A DNA stretch of 64,000 nt, from NCBI GenBank assembly GCA_035266865.1, contig DATFMR010000011.1, positions 1-64,000 on the forward strand, read 5' to 3'. Source of the DNA: JAKAGZ01 sp035266865. GTDB taxonomy: Bacteria > Bacteroidota > Ignavibacteria > Ignavibacteriales > Ignavibacteriaceae. The translations under genes were made by a program, and so were the position numbers. Below, one piece after another: positions 56,349-64,000 of this stretch (position 1 is the stretch's first letter; each line of letters begins with the position of its first letter). The notes beneath the pieces were generated by a model. It had not been told where the DNA came from. It worked only from the letters and a program-made list of their open reading frames with translations, and searched no databases.

Positions 56349-57479
56349 TTACAGTCCAAGTTTTTCTCTAATTTCTTTAGGGATAGCATCTTTATGCACC
56401 ATAATTGCTACTGTGCGTAATCTTACAAATGGCTCAGACATATACCAGAAGCCGGCGTATTTTTTATCTTTAGTTCCCCAGGAATTTTTAGTGTAATAAA
56501 ATTTTGTACCTGCCTGATCTTTTGCTAATCCCGTAATGTGCATCAGATGATCATCGGTTGTTGTATAATCATCAAATGATTTTTGTCTTAACTCCTGTGT
56601 AATTGTTTGTTCTTTCTCCGGTCCTGTTTTAGAAGTATCATTTTCAAAAGGTACAACTGCATATTCTTCTTTTCTGTAAAAATTATCTCTTCCAACATCG
56701 CCATCCCAATCTATTGAGTATCCGTTTTGAAGTGCATTATCCATAATTTTTATCAGGTCATCTAATGGGACATTATAATATTCTCCTTCTGTCCAGTTAT
56801 CCGGAACTTCTAAAATAAATTTTGAATAGAATGGATGGTGTGTGTAAGAAGTTATTTCAACATAATCATCAGTGTTAATTCCCAGGCTTTTTGCAAAACT
56901 CTTCGGAGTATATTTTTTACCCTCGTATTCAAATTCTGATGGAACTTTACCCAGGTAAATATCACAAATTGAACTTATGATATCTTTATAATGATCAGAA
57001 ATTTTGTTTCTTTTAATAATTGTATTTAGAACTGATCCCAATACTGCATCCATTTCAAAATTATTATGAAGCGAATCACCGGGTTCAAGTCCGGGATAAA
57101 CATTTGCTGGCACTGCACCGAAAGTATCAAATATTTTTATTACATCATGAGCCTGTCCGCCCGGTCCAAATTGCCATTTACCATGATACCTGATATATTT
57201 TTCTGCCTTTAGAGGATATGTATAACGAACATTAAACATCTCTGACAAATTATATTGACCTTTGCCCATTCTTAATAATTCACTTTCAAGGAATGATTGA
57301 GTTGCAAAATCCCAGCAGGTTCCTGTCTGAGCCTGGTTTTTTACTGAAGTTGTTGCTACGTCAGTTATCATTTTAAATGTATGTCTTTCTTTCTTTTCTT
57401 CTTTTTTATCCTGTGCGCTTATTGTGACAGTTAGAATAGAAAAAATTAAAAGTCCATAAAAATATAATTTGCTCTTCAT
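56349..57479 (-). CDS. Exported C1-family (bleomycin hydrolase-like) cysteine peptidase
   Basis: A 376-residue protein with a signal peptide (about 1-22, ending TISAQ). The catalytic Cys is in QAQTGTCWDFAT, the His in DDHLMHITG and the Asn in TKNSWGTKDKKY, the order of papain-like aminopeptidase C/bleomycin hydrolase. It is shorter than cytosolic PepC (about 440-450) and secreted. The substrate is not known, but it is an aminopeptidase-type fold placed next to Pro-directed peptidases. The gene is separate from pepP by 117 bases. Confidence 0.87.
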   Translation of the reverse strand: MKSKLYFYGLLIFSILTVTISAQDKKEEKKERHTFKMITDVATTSVKNQAQTGTCWDFATQSFLESELLRMGKGQYNLSEMFNVRYTYPLKAEKYIRYHGKWQFGPGGQAHDVIKIFDTFGAVPANVYPGLEPGDSLHNNFEMDAVLGSVLNTIIKRNKISDHYKDIISSICDIYLGKVPSEFEYEGKKYTPKSFAKSLGINTDDYVEITSYTHHPFYSKFILEVPDNWTEGEYYNVPLDDLIKIMDNALQNGYSIDWDGDVGRDNFYRKEEYAVVPFENDTSKTGPEKEQTITQELRQKSFDDYTTTDDHLMHITGLAKDQAGTKFYYTKNSWGTKDKKYAGFWYMSEPFVRLRTVAIMVHKDAIPKEIREKLGL

Positions 57480-57616
57480 TGTTTCTCCATTTTTTTAGAG
57501 TATTGTATGCTAATAAACAAATTTAGGAATATTGAATATTAAAAGGGAAGTAAAATTGATGAATGGAGTACAAAATTAATACTGAATTGAATACCAAATA
57601 GAAAGCTGATTATTAA

Positions 57617-58996
57617 TTATTTGTTACCGTCTTCCTGGTAAATAATACTATATTTATTAATTAGCCGGTGAATAGATCTTCTGTCAAGCCCGCATTTTTC
57701 AGCAGTTTGAGTAATGTTTCCCTGGTTAAGTTTCAGATGATGGGTTAAATATTCCATCTCAAATTTTTCAATAATTTTATCCTTTGCATTTTTATAGCTA
57801 TCAGATAAAAATTCATTTATTCTATTTCTGTTTCCCGGTTCAACAGTAATGGGCAGATCATTTTTTTGAATAATTACAGAAGAACTTAAAATGTAAGTCC
57901 TGTTAATTATGTTTTGTAATTCCCTTACGTTGCCGGGCCAGGGATAATTTTTTAATATTTCTTCTGCTTCCGGTGAAAATCTTTTTTGTTGTTTATCGTC
58001 AACTGCACATAAGTTTGTCAAAAAATGTTTTGCAAGAGGGAGGATGTCGTCTTTTCTTTCTCTCAAAGGTGGAATTTCTACCTGGATTGTGTTCAATCTA
58101 TAGTAAAGATCTTCCCGGAAAATTTTTTCTGATACAAGTTGTTCGAGATCTTTATTGGTTGCAGCGATTATTCTAACATCAATTGCAATTTCATTTTGAC
58201 CGCCGACTCTGCGTATTTTTCTTTCTTCCAGCATTCGCAATAATTTAACCTGTAATCCCTGGCTCATATCTCCGATTTCATCAAAAAAGAATGTGCCGTG
58301 ATTTGCAAATTCCAACAGACCGGGTTTTGTTTTAACTGCACCGGTAAAAGCACCTCTTTCGTGTCCGAATAATTCGCTTTCAAACAGGTTCTCTGGAAGT
58401 GCACCGCAATTTACAGGCACAAAGGGATTGTGATTCCTTTTGCTTAAATTATGAACAGCACGAGCAATTAATTCTTTCCCGGTTCCACTTTCACCTGTAA
58501 TTAAAATGTTTAAACTTCCGGTGGCAACTTTTTTGACTATATCAATAATTTCATCCATCTTTTTGCTTTTATAAATGAAGTTTGAAATTTTTGAAAAATT
58601 CTCATCTTCATTCTTAATAGTCGTTTCTTTTGAAACTCTTTCAAGTGCCCTGTCTATACATTCAAATAAAGTTTTTGAAGTAAAAGGTTTTTCAATAAAA
58701 TCAAAAGCACCTTCTTTCATCGCTTCAACGCTTGCCTCTATTGTACCATATCCTGAGATCATAATTACAATTGATTCGGGATGATATTCCATTGTTGTTC
58801 TTAAAATTTCAATTCCGGAAATTGGCTTCATCTTTAAATCTGTAATGATAATATCGAACTGCTCTTTTTGAATAAGTTTATTAGCTTCAGTTGAGTCTGA
58901 GATTGTTGCTATTTCAAAATCTTTTTTATAGGAAAGAATTTTGCTCAGACTTTCCAGCATCTCAGGTTCATCATCGATGATCAATATCTTTTTCAT
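57617..58996 (-). CDS. Sigma-54-dependent response regulator (NtrC/AtoC type)
   Basis: A 459-residue activator. The receiver (1-120) has DDE at 8-10, phosphoacceptor Asp53 in IIITDLKM, and SGYGT with KPFTS. The AAA+ domain (about 140-380) has Walker A GESGTGKELIARA, the sigma-54 contact loop GAFTGA, Walker B FFDEIGDMS and the arginine-finger region EDLYYRLNTI. The C-terminal Fis-type helix-turn-helix is NITQTAEKCGLDRRSIHRLINKY. The partner kinase overlaps it by four bases. A candidate target promoter is at 60739. Confidence 0.95.
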   Translation of the reverse strand: MKKILIIDDEPEMLESLSKILSYKKDFEIATISDSTEANKLIQKEQFDIIITDLKMKPISGIEILRTTMEYHPESIVIMISGYGTIEASVEAMKEGAFDFIEKPFTSKTLFECIDRALERVSKETTIKNEDENFSKISNFIYKSKKMDEIIDIVKKVATGSLNILITGESGTGKELIARAVHNLSKRNHNPFVPVNCGALPENLFESELFGHERGAFTGAVKTKPGLLEFANHGTFFFDEIGDMSQGLQVKLLRMLEERKIRRVGGQNEIAIDVRIIAATNKDLEQLVSEKIFREDLYYRLNTIQVEIPPLRERKDDILPLAKHFLTNLCAVDDKQQKRFSPEAEEILKNYPWPGNVRELQNIINRTYILSSSVIIQKNDLPITVEPGNRNRINEFLSDSYKNAKDKIIEKFEMEYLTHHLKLNQGNITQTAEKCGLDRRSIHRLINKYSIIYQEDGNK

Positions 58997-60459
58997 TTTT
59001 CAGCTCCGTTAAAAGTAATTGTGAAAGTTGTCCCCTTTCCTGTCTGACTTTCACAATCAATTTTTGCAAAATTATTATCGCAAATCTTTTTAATAATGTA
59101 TAGCCCCAGTCCCGTTCCTTTATCAGTATCCTTTGTTGTAAAGAAGGGGAGAAATATCTGGTCAACTATAGAAGCTTTTATTCCTTCTCCATTATCTTTA
59201 ACCATCAGCTTAATATTATAACTTTTATCTTTTGATATAAATATTTCTATCTCGCCTTTATCATCAATTGCGTCCATTGCATTAGTAATTAAATTTGTAA
59301 ATGCCTGCTCTATCTCAAGCTGATCTGCAAAAATAATCGCTTTATCTATGTCATAATTTTTAATTATTTCAACATTCTTTTTTCGAATTGCAGGCTTTAG
59401 CATATTTAAAGATTCGTCAATAATTTCAATAAGATTTATATTCTGCTTTGTCTTTGCAGGTTTTTTACTGTGCTTCAAAATTTTCCCGGTGATTTTTGAA
59501 ACATTGTCCGTCTGTTGCAAAATAGTATCCAGATCTTTTGAATATTTTTTCAGGTCTTTGTTATTCATTGATTCCAGTTGAAGATAATCAGCGCGTGACA
59601 TTATAATTCCGCTGTGATTATTAATTTCGTGTGCCATTTCAGCAGTAAGTTCACCCAGGGTTACCAGCCTGTCAGCTCTTTGCAGTTGATCTGTGTGGAG
59701 TTCTTCTATCTTTTCTTTTGATTCCTTTAATTTACTGATCATATTATTAAACCTGGTGTATAGTAAACCTATTTCATCTTCTTTCCTTTTTGGAAGGACA
59801 ATATTCATATCACCATCCTTAACTCCATCAAGCGCCAGAATAAATTTTTTCAAAGGACTGTTTATAAGGAAATTATAAAGGAAATAGAATGCAACAATTA
59901 ATAGAACAACAATTAATGCTGAGAGTAAAAGCAGATCTGTTGTTCCTACGTAAAATTTGCTTTCAGCATCTTTAAAGTTTGTCTTTACATCCATAAAGGC
60001 GATGATATTATTTTTGTGGCAAGACTGGCATCTTGCTTCATTAATAATTGGTTCTGAAGCTGAAAAAATAAAATTGTCAAATGAAGGTTTTATTGTTCGG
60101 GTATTTATTTCTAATATTTCAGGACTGCCGTTTTCAACATTTGCAACCTGCATATTAATCTCTTCTTTATTTGAAGCATATTTAACAATTCCATTATGGT
60201 TTATTATCCTGATGAAGTCTATACTTTTATCATTTGATAAATCATCGATTATATGTTGAATATTTTTTTTCTTACCTGCCATCATTTCGTGATAAAGACC
60301 ATCTTTCAATACATCAAGTGTTGTTCCAAGGAGTAGGATTGTTTGTTGATTAAAATTTTGACGAAGCTGACCGGTAATAAGAATATTGCTTATTGTTGTA
60401 CCGAGTACAATTATAATTATGGTAAGGATAATAAATTTACTTCTAATTGTGGTAAACAT
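58993..60459 (-). CDS. Membrane histidine kinase with CxxCH haem sensor domain
   Basis: A 488-residue two-helix membrane kinase. Helix 1 (about 8-28) and helix 2 (about 172-196) enclose a periplasmic sensor with one c-type haem motif CQSCH (residues 144-148). A HAMP linker (about 196-250; NSPLKKFILALDGVKDGDM, KEDEIGLLYTRFNNMI) follows, then His277 in AEMAHEINNHSG and HATPase_c (NLITNAMDAI, DNGEGIKA, FFTTKDTDKGTGLGLYI). The haem could sense redox state, NO or another ligand (inference). It is coupled to the sigma-54 regulator by a four-base overlap and faces the cytochrome gene. Confidence 0.92.
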   Translation of the reverse strand: MFTTIRSKFIILTIIIIVLGTTISNILITGQLRQNFNQQTILLLGTTLDVLKDGLYHEMMAGKKKNIQHIIDDLSNDKSIDFIRIINHNGIVKYASNKEEINMQVANVENGSPEILEINTRTIKPSFDNFIFSASEPIINEARCQSCHKNNIIAFMDVKTNFKDAESKFYVGTTDLLLLSALIVVLLIVAFYFLYNFLINSPLKKFILALDGVKDGDMNIVLPKRKEDEIGLLYTRFNNMISKLKESKEKIEELHTDQLQRADRLVTLGELTAEMAHEINNHSGIIMSRADYLQLESMNNKDLKKYSKDLDTILQQTDNVSKITGKILKHSKKPAKTKQNINLIEIIDESLNMLKPAIRKKNVEIIKNYDIDKAIIFADQLEIEQAFTNLITNAMDAIDDKGEIEIFISKDKSYNIKLMVKDNGEGIKASIVDQIFLPFFTTKDTDKGTGLGLYIIKKICDNNFAKIDCESQTGKGTTFTITFNGAEK

Positions 60460-60589
60460 AGATATATTATTCAGATGTGATTGTTTAATTTTTGAGCTCC
60501 CCCGCCATTGAATTTCAATAGAACATATATTGTTAATTCAAATTTAATTAAAATGCCCTGAAAAAACTATGATGAAATTGTGAAATACA

Positions 60590-60604
60590 TGTCGCATAGA
60601 GACA
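60590..60604. promoter_or_regulatory. Possible upstream activator site (dyad)
   Basis: TGTCGCATAGAGACA is a 15-base palindrome with one mismatch pair. Its distance from the sigma-54 promoter (about 150 bases) fits an enhancer for the regulator at 57617. A second site was not noticed, so confidence is limited. Confidence 0.4.
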
Positions 60605-60738
60605 ATTAAGTCACAGTTCATTTTAGCAATTCTCTTTAATTTCTTTTTCAATTCCAGCTTTCTTCATTAAAAACTTCGATTAAATTCAAAAATCAAATTC
60701 TTTTAATAATGTGCTTTTTTTGATCAAAAAAACATTTA

Positions 60739-60754
60739 TGGCACGTTGATTGAA
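60739..60754 (+). promoter_or_regulatory. Sigma-54 promoter candidate
   Basis: TGGCACG, four bases, TTGAA: the -24 element is a perfect match to the sigma-54 consensus TGGCACG and the spacing is correct. The -12 element has TTGAA in place of TTGCA/T, one mismatch. The start of transcription would be near 60765, only about four bases before the ATG at 60769. The adjacent sigma-54 activator gene supports it. Confidence 0.7.
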
Positions 60755-60768
60755 CATGAGAATTCACT

Positions 60769-61155
60769 ATGAAGATATTATTGATTTCATCTGACAAAGC
60801 TCTAATCAACAAAGTAGGAAATCCGGAAGTTATTCATGACAATAATTTAGTGATTTTTAATAAGAGCAATGATTCTCTGGATGTTATGTCTTTTGTACTT
60901 AATACACATCCTTCACTTTTGATATTAGATGATGATTACCTGAAGCCTCTTTCCGGGAAAATTCTAACGTCAATTAAAAATGTTTTGCCCAATATTGCCA
61001 TAATATTTATTACATCAGATGACAGCCATCAATTGGGTCGGGAAATTACACCTATTGGAGTTTCGTATTACACTTTGAAGCCAATACGTGTGGAAGATCT
61101 TAAAGCTCTCATTAGTTCGTTGTTTAAAACAAAATCTAATCAGGAAGTTAGTTGA
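60769..61155 (+). CDS. Receiver-like (CheY-type) protein
   Basis: A 128-residue protein with a receiver fold: KILLISSD at the start (one Asp of the acidic pocket, Asp9), LLILDDDYLKPLSGK with Asp54 as likely phosphoacceptor, IIFITSDDS and LKPIRVEDL at the end with the conserved Lys. It has diverged from typical receivers, with Ser where the first pocket acid should be. It is the first gene after the sigma-54 promoter candidate and would have a near-leaderless start. It ends just upstream of the cytochrome gene (77 bases to its chosen start). Confidence 0.75.
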   Translation: MKILLISSDKALINKVGNPEVIHDNNLVIFNKSNDSLDVMSFVLNTHPSLLILDDDYLKPLSGKILTSIKNVLPNIAIIFITSDDSHQLGREITPIGVSYYTLKPIRVEDLKALISSLFKTKSNQEVS

Positions 61156-61216
61156 AATTATTAAATAATAAATATTTGGACACCGTTCCAAAAAATATAA
61201 ATAATCCAGTTCATTT

Positions 61217-61222
61217 AGGAGG
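61217..61222 (+). promoter_or_regulatory. Strong ribosome-binding site for the cytochrome
   Basis: AGGAGG lies ten bases before the ATG at 61233. It picks this start, which also places a signal peptide at the N-terminus, over a TTG at 61152 in the same frame. Confidence 0.75.
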
Positions 61223-61232
61223 AAATAGTAAC

Positions 61233-63248
61233 ATGAAAAAATTGTTTCTTTATTTAATTCTGCCTCTCTTAATGTGTATGGCTACAGGATATGCCCAAAC
61301 ATTGACTGTAAGTACATATGGCATTTCACCAAGAGATGAAGCAAGAGATACGTTGGTTACACCAAAATTTTTTGATAGAGCCTATAATGGTTTACAAAAT
61401 GTTGGTAAGGAAACCAAAGTATTTTTGTTAGCCAAAAAATCTACATCTTTGAGTTCACCTGTTTGGTCATTTACTACAAAACCTTTTGGTTCTGTTGCCG
61501 CTTTCGGAACTACCAGGGATTTGGATACTTCCAATCAGGTTATCAGTTTTATACCTGATTTGGTTGGAACTTATGTTATAAAAGTAACAGATGGTACTTT
61601 AACCAGCAGCATAACAATTAATTCAGCTCTGTATGTCGGAACTGAAACGGGTGCTTGCTATTTGTGTCATAACGGTGCTTTCCGTCCTGTTGGCGTAGAT
61701 CTCTTTAGCAAATGGCAAAATACAGGACACGCTACTATGCTTGTCCGTGGTTTGAATGGCACATTAAGTGACCATTATAGTGGAGCCTGCATAAGTTGCC
61801 ATACAACAGGTTATGATGCGGACGCAAATAATAATGGGTTTGATGACTATCCATTTGTTTTCCCCGATACTTTAATGGCAGGTATGTATGATTCAATGAA
61901 GGTTGTTTTCCCACAGGCTATGGCTTTAGCTAATATCCAGTGCGAAAGTTGCCACGGTCCGGGTAGTGCTCACTATGGTGCAATTAATGATAAAAAAATG
62001 ACAAAAACCTTGTCAGCTGATAACTGTGCTTGGTGCCATGATGATGGCACTCATCACTTTTTCCCGGAACAATATGATGCATCACGTCACGCTAATCCTA
62101 CAACACTAGCTCGCGGAAGCAGCACAAGTTGTGCTCCTTGCCATAGCGGTTCAGGTTTCGTAGCTTGGGTTAAAGGCGGGAAAAATGCCTTAACATCTTC
62201 TCCGGCATTAGAAGGAATTTCCTGTGCAGTTTGTCACGATCCACACGATGCAACAAATACTTTCCAGATTAGAACAGTTACTGCAACTTTTGAAAATGGC
62301 GTTATAGCAACTGAAACAACGGCTGGATTAAGTGTTCTTTGTATGAATTGTCATCATGCAAGACAAAATGCTGTAGAATATACAAATGATTATCTGAATA
62401 ATTTAAGTTCACATTTTGGACCACATCACAGTCCTCAGGGTGATATGCTGATGGGAATAAATGCAATTGAATTCGGATGGAAATTCCCGACTTCTCCGCA
62501 CCTACCAGCAGGCGGCTGCGTTGCATGCCATATGTCATCAGCAACCTATGATCAGAAAGTTGGTGGACATTCACTTAATATGGTAGACCCGATAACAGGT
62601 GATGACAATGTTGCGGCTTGTACACCTTGTCACGGGACAATCGGAACTAATTTTTCAGACAAGAAATATTACGTAAATGGTAATGCTGATCTTGATAAAA
62701 ATGGGACTGCTGAAGGTCTTCAGATCGAAATTGAAGGCTTATTACATCAGATAGCAATGAAATTACCTCCTATTGGTCAGCCAACAGTTTCTGTAGCAGA
62801 TTCTTCAGTTACATTGCTTCAGGCACAGGCTGCTTATAATTATTTATTTGTTGAAGATGATTTGAGTTTTGGTGTACATAATCCAGCTTATGCTTATTCA
62901 TTGTTAGCAGTTACTTTACAGAAGCTGGATCCAACTACTGCAGTTGAACTGATTGATGATACTAGACCACAATCTTATTCACTTGAACAAAATTATCCGA
63001 ATCCGTTCAACCCGACAACTAATATTAAATATACTATTCCAAGAGAAGGAAATGTTAAAATAGAAGTATTTGATATTACGGGTAAACTTGTTACCACATT
63101 GGTAAATCAATCAATGAATAGTGGTACATACAATGTGACATGGGACGGAAGAAATCTGTCAGGACAGAATGTTGTATCTGGTATTTACCTTTACAGAATT
63201 CAGGCTAACGATTTCGTTTCTGTAAAGAAAATGATAATGTTAAAATAA
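61233..63248 (+). CDS. Secreted nine-haem c-type cytochrome with type IX sorting domain
   Basis: A 671-residue protein. A signal peptide (about 1-22, ending GYAQ) and a beta-rich region (to about 135) precede nine CxxCH motifs starting at residues 142, 186, 237, 265, 300, 331, 370, 429 and 463, so nine covalent haems are expected. The C-terminal about 85 residues are a type IX secretion sorting domain (SLEQNYPNPFNPTTNI, VFDITGKLV, SGIYLYRI). The protein should therefore be moved to the cell surface. Electron-transfer or redox-enzyme use is inferred; no family such as nitrite reductase was recognised. Its promoter and haem-sensing regulators adjoin it. Confidence 0.93.
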   Translation: MKKLFLYLILPLLMCMATGYAQTLTVSTYGISPRDEARDTLVTPKFFDRAYNGLQNVGKETKVFLLAKKSTSLSSPVWSFTTKPFGSVAAFGTTRDLDTSNQVISFIPDLVGTYVIKVTDGTLTSSITINSALYVGTETGACYLCHNGAFRPVGVDLFSKWQNTGHATMLVRGLNGTLSDHYSGACISCHTTGYDADANNNGFDDYPFVFPDTLMAGMYDSMKVVFPQAMALANIQCESCHGPGSAHYGAINDKKMTKTLSADNCAWCHDDGTHHFFPEQYDASRHANPTTLARGSSTSCAPCHSGSGFVAWVKGGKNALTSSPALEGISCAVCHDPHDATNTFQIRTVTATFENGVIATETTAGLSVLCMNCHHARQNAVEYTNDYLNNLSSHFGPHHSPQGDMLMGINAIEFGWKFPTSPHLPAGGCVACHMSSATYDQKVGGHSLNMVDPITGDDNVAACTPCHGTIGTNFSDKKYYVNGNADLDKNGTAEGLQIEIEGLLHQIAMKLPPIGQPTVSVADSSVTLLQAQAAYNYLFVEDDLSFGVHNPAYAYSLLAVTLQKLDPTTAVELIDDTRPQSYSLEQNYPNPFNPTTNIKYTIPREGNVKIEVFDITGKLVTTLVNQSMNSGTYNVTWDGRNLSGQNVVSGIYLYRIQANDFVSVKKMIMLK

Positions 63249-63614
63249 TTCTTTGATAATAGTTTAAGTGTGGGCATCTATGATTCCCATACTTAATGTT
63301 CTAACCTCTGAAAGGATTAGAATAGTACTAGAAATAGAAAGTAGTAAATAACTAACCGTCATATTCTATTTCTTCCTACTGCCTTATTGAATGCGGTATT
63401 GACCCCACTGCAAACAGTAAGGCAGTTTTTTTTAAACCATCCCTTTATACCAGATTTATTTAATCAAATATCCTGCGCTGAAAAATAAAGCATCGAAGCA
63501 TCTCTATAAATAATTTTAAAATAATGACTTGAAAGTTTTGGCTTTTTGAAATATAATAAATGATTAAAGAACAGATCGATTTTTTTGAGATTATATGATT
63601 TCAGAGGTAGAGAT
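63249..63614. other. Intergenic region after the cytochrome gene
   Basis: About 370 bases with the cytochrome terminator near its middle (63378-63433) and a ribosome site (AGAGG at 63603) for the next gene. Nothing else is seen. Confidence 0.5.
63378..63433 (+). terminator. Rho-independent terminator after the cytochrome gene
   Basis: ACTGCCTTA (63378-63386) pairs with TAAGGCAGT (63418-63426), followed by eight T. The 31-base loop contains short inner complementarity. It is 130 bases past the stop codon. Confidence 0.7.
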
Positions 63615-64000
63615 ATGAACGCATTAAAGAAAGTAAGTTTGCTGTCAGTATTATTTTATTTATTTACTGCCTCGGCTGCTTTCCCGCAGAATTATTTTGG
63701 CAGGAATAAAATTCAATATCAGGATTTTGATTTTAATATACTTAAAACGGAAAATTTTAATATATACTATTATAAAGAAGAGAAAGAACCCACAATTAAT
63801 GCCTCGATTATGCTTGAACGCTGGCGGAACAGGTTTAATAAAATATTCCCCGATTCATTAATTAAAGATCAACCTGTTATCCTGTATGCAAATCACGCTG
63901 ATTTTGAACAGACTAATGTTATTGAAGGTTTTTTATCTCAGGGAACAGGCGGGGTTACTGAAGCTTTAAAAAACAGGATTGTTATTCCTTTTACGTCTGT
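63615..64000 (+). CDS. Exported protein, N-terminal part (cut by window edge)
   Basis: The first 128 codons of a protein that runs off the window. A signal peptide (about 1-25, SASAAFPQ-like region AFPQ) is followed by NYFGRNKIQYQDFDFNIL and NFNIYYYKEEKE. That start is familiar from large Bacteroidota/Ignavibacteria periplasmic proteins with beta-propeller (PD40/TolB-like) repeats, but the repeats are not in view, so this is only a lead. The ATG is chosen by the AGAGG ribosome site eight bases upstream. It is not clearly part of the cytochrome operon because a terminator lies between. Confidence 0.7.
   Translation, partial: MNALKKVSLLSVLFYLFTASAAFPQNYFGRNKIQYQDFDFNILKTENFNIYYYKEEKEPTINASIMLERWRNRFNKIFPDSLIKDQPVILYANHADFEQTNVIEGFLSQGTGGVTEALKNRIVIPFTS

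Larger units (their letters stand above)
60460..60768. other. Shared regulatory region, haem-kinase operon / cytochrome operon
   Basis: About 310 bases between divergent units. It holds a sigma-54 promoter candidate (60739-60754) pointing to the right and an imperfect 15-bp dyad (60590-60604) about 140 bases upstream of it, where NtrC-type activators normally bind. No gene is seen. Confidence 0.6.

Overview
The window is AT-rich, gene-dense bacterial chromosome. It most likely comes from the Ignavibacteria/Chlorobi side of the Bacteroidota (Ignavibacteriales or Melioribacteraceae type). The support is Oar-type TonB-dependent receptors with a carboxypeptidase-like N-terminal domain, a type IX secretion sorting domain of the 'NYPNPFNP' kind, a DUF2851 protein, UVR-tailed bifunctional nuclease, and frequent TTG/GTG starts. 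No rRNA, tRNA, CRISPR array, IS element or phage gene was recognised. It reads as core chromosome with some accessory catabolic and respiratory modules.

Layout. 1-4.2 kb: two paralogous TonB-dependent receptors on the minus strand, the first cut by the window edge. 4.9-13.9 kb: asnS, then the membrane arm of Complex I (nuoJKLM, a NhaD-type Na+/H+ antiporter, a small unknown protein, nuoN). 13.9-20.8 kb: nnr, a VanZ-like protein, tonB, a YdcF-like protein, leucine dehydrogenase, nusB and an MFS transporter. 20.8-25.4 kb (minus): an aminotransferase, a PAS-GAF histidine kinase and a Sel1-repeat lipo-/periplasmic protein. 26.0-38.2 kb: pyrG, a TPR protein, purN, purH, the elongation cluster mreBCD-pbp2-rodA, a decayed dcd pseudogene and pyrF. 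38.4-46.6 kb: DUF2851, DUF151-UVR, etfBA, clpS, typA, pepD and a SET-domain protein. 46.9-50.3 kb: a receiver protein and a six-PAS histidine kinase.

50.3-57.5 kb (minus) is the most striking region: Xaa-Pro aminopeptidase, proline dehydrogenase, a HOGA1-like 4-hydroxy-2-oxoglutarate aldolase, an AGXT-like alanine-glyoxylate aminotransferase and a secreted S37 peptidase, with a secreted C1 peptidase just upstream. The three enzymes match three steps of the animal (mitochondrial/peroxisomal) hydroxyproline pathway, not the usual bacterial epimerase route. The flanking peptidases suit proline- or hydroxyproline-rich (collagen-like) peptides.

57.6-63.3 kb is a second coherent module. A membrane histidine kinase with a CxxCH haem motif in its sensor domain and a sigma-54 (NtrC-type) response regulator are encoded divergently from a receiver-like protein and a nine-haem secreted cytochrome carrying a type IX sorting domain. 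A near-consensus sigma-54 promoter and a possible upstream activator dyad lie in the shared intergenic region. The window ends in the start of another exported protein.

Taken together the genes suggest a heterotrophic, peptide-using bacterium with a proton/sodium-pumping respiratory chain, rod-shape machinery and possible extracellular redox chemistry. All assignments come from reading the sequence and from remembered family features; no database search was run.
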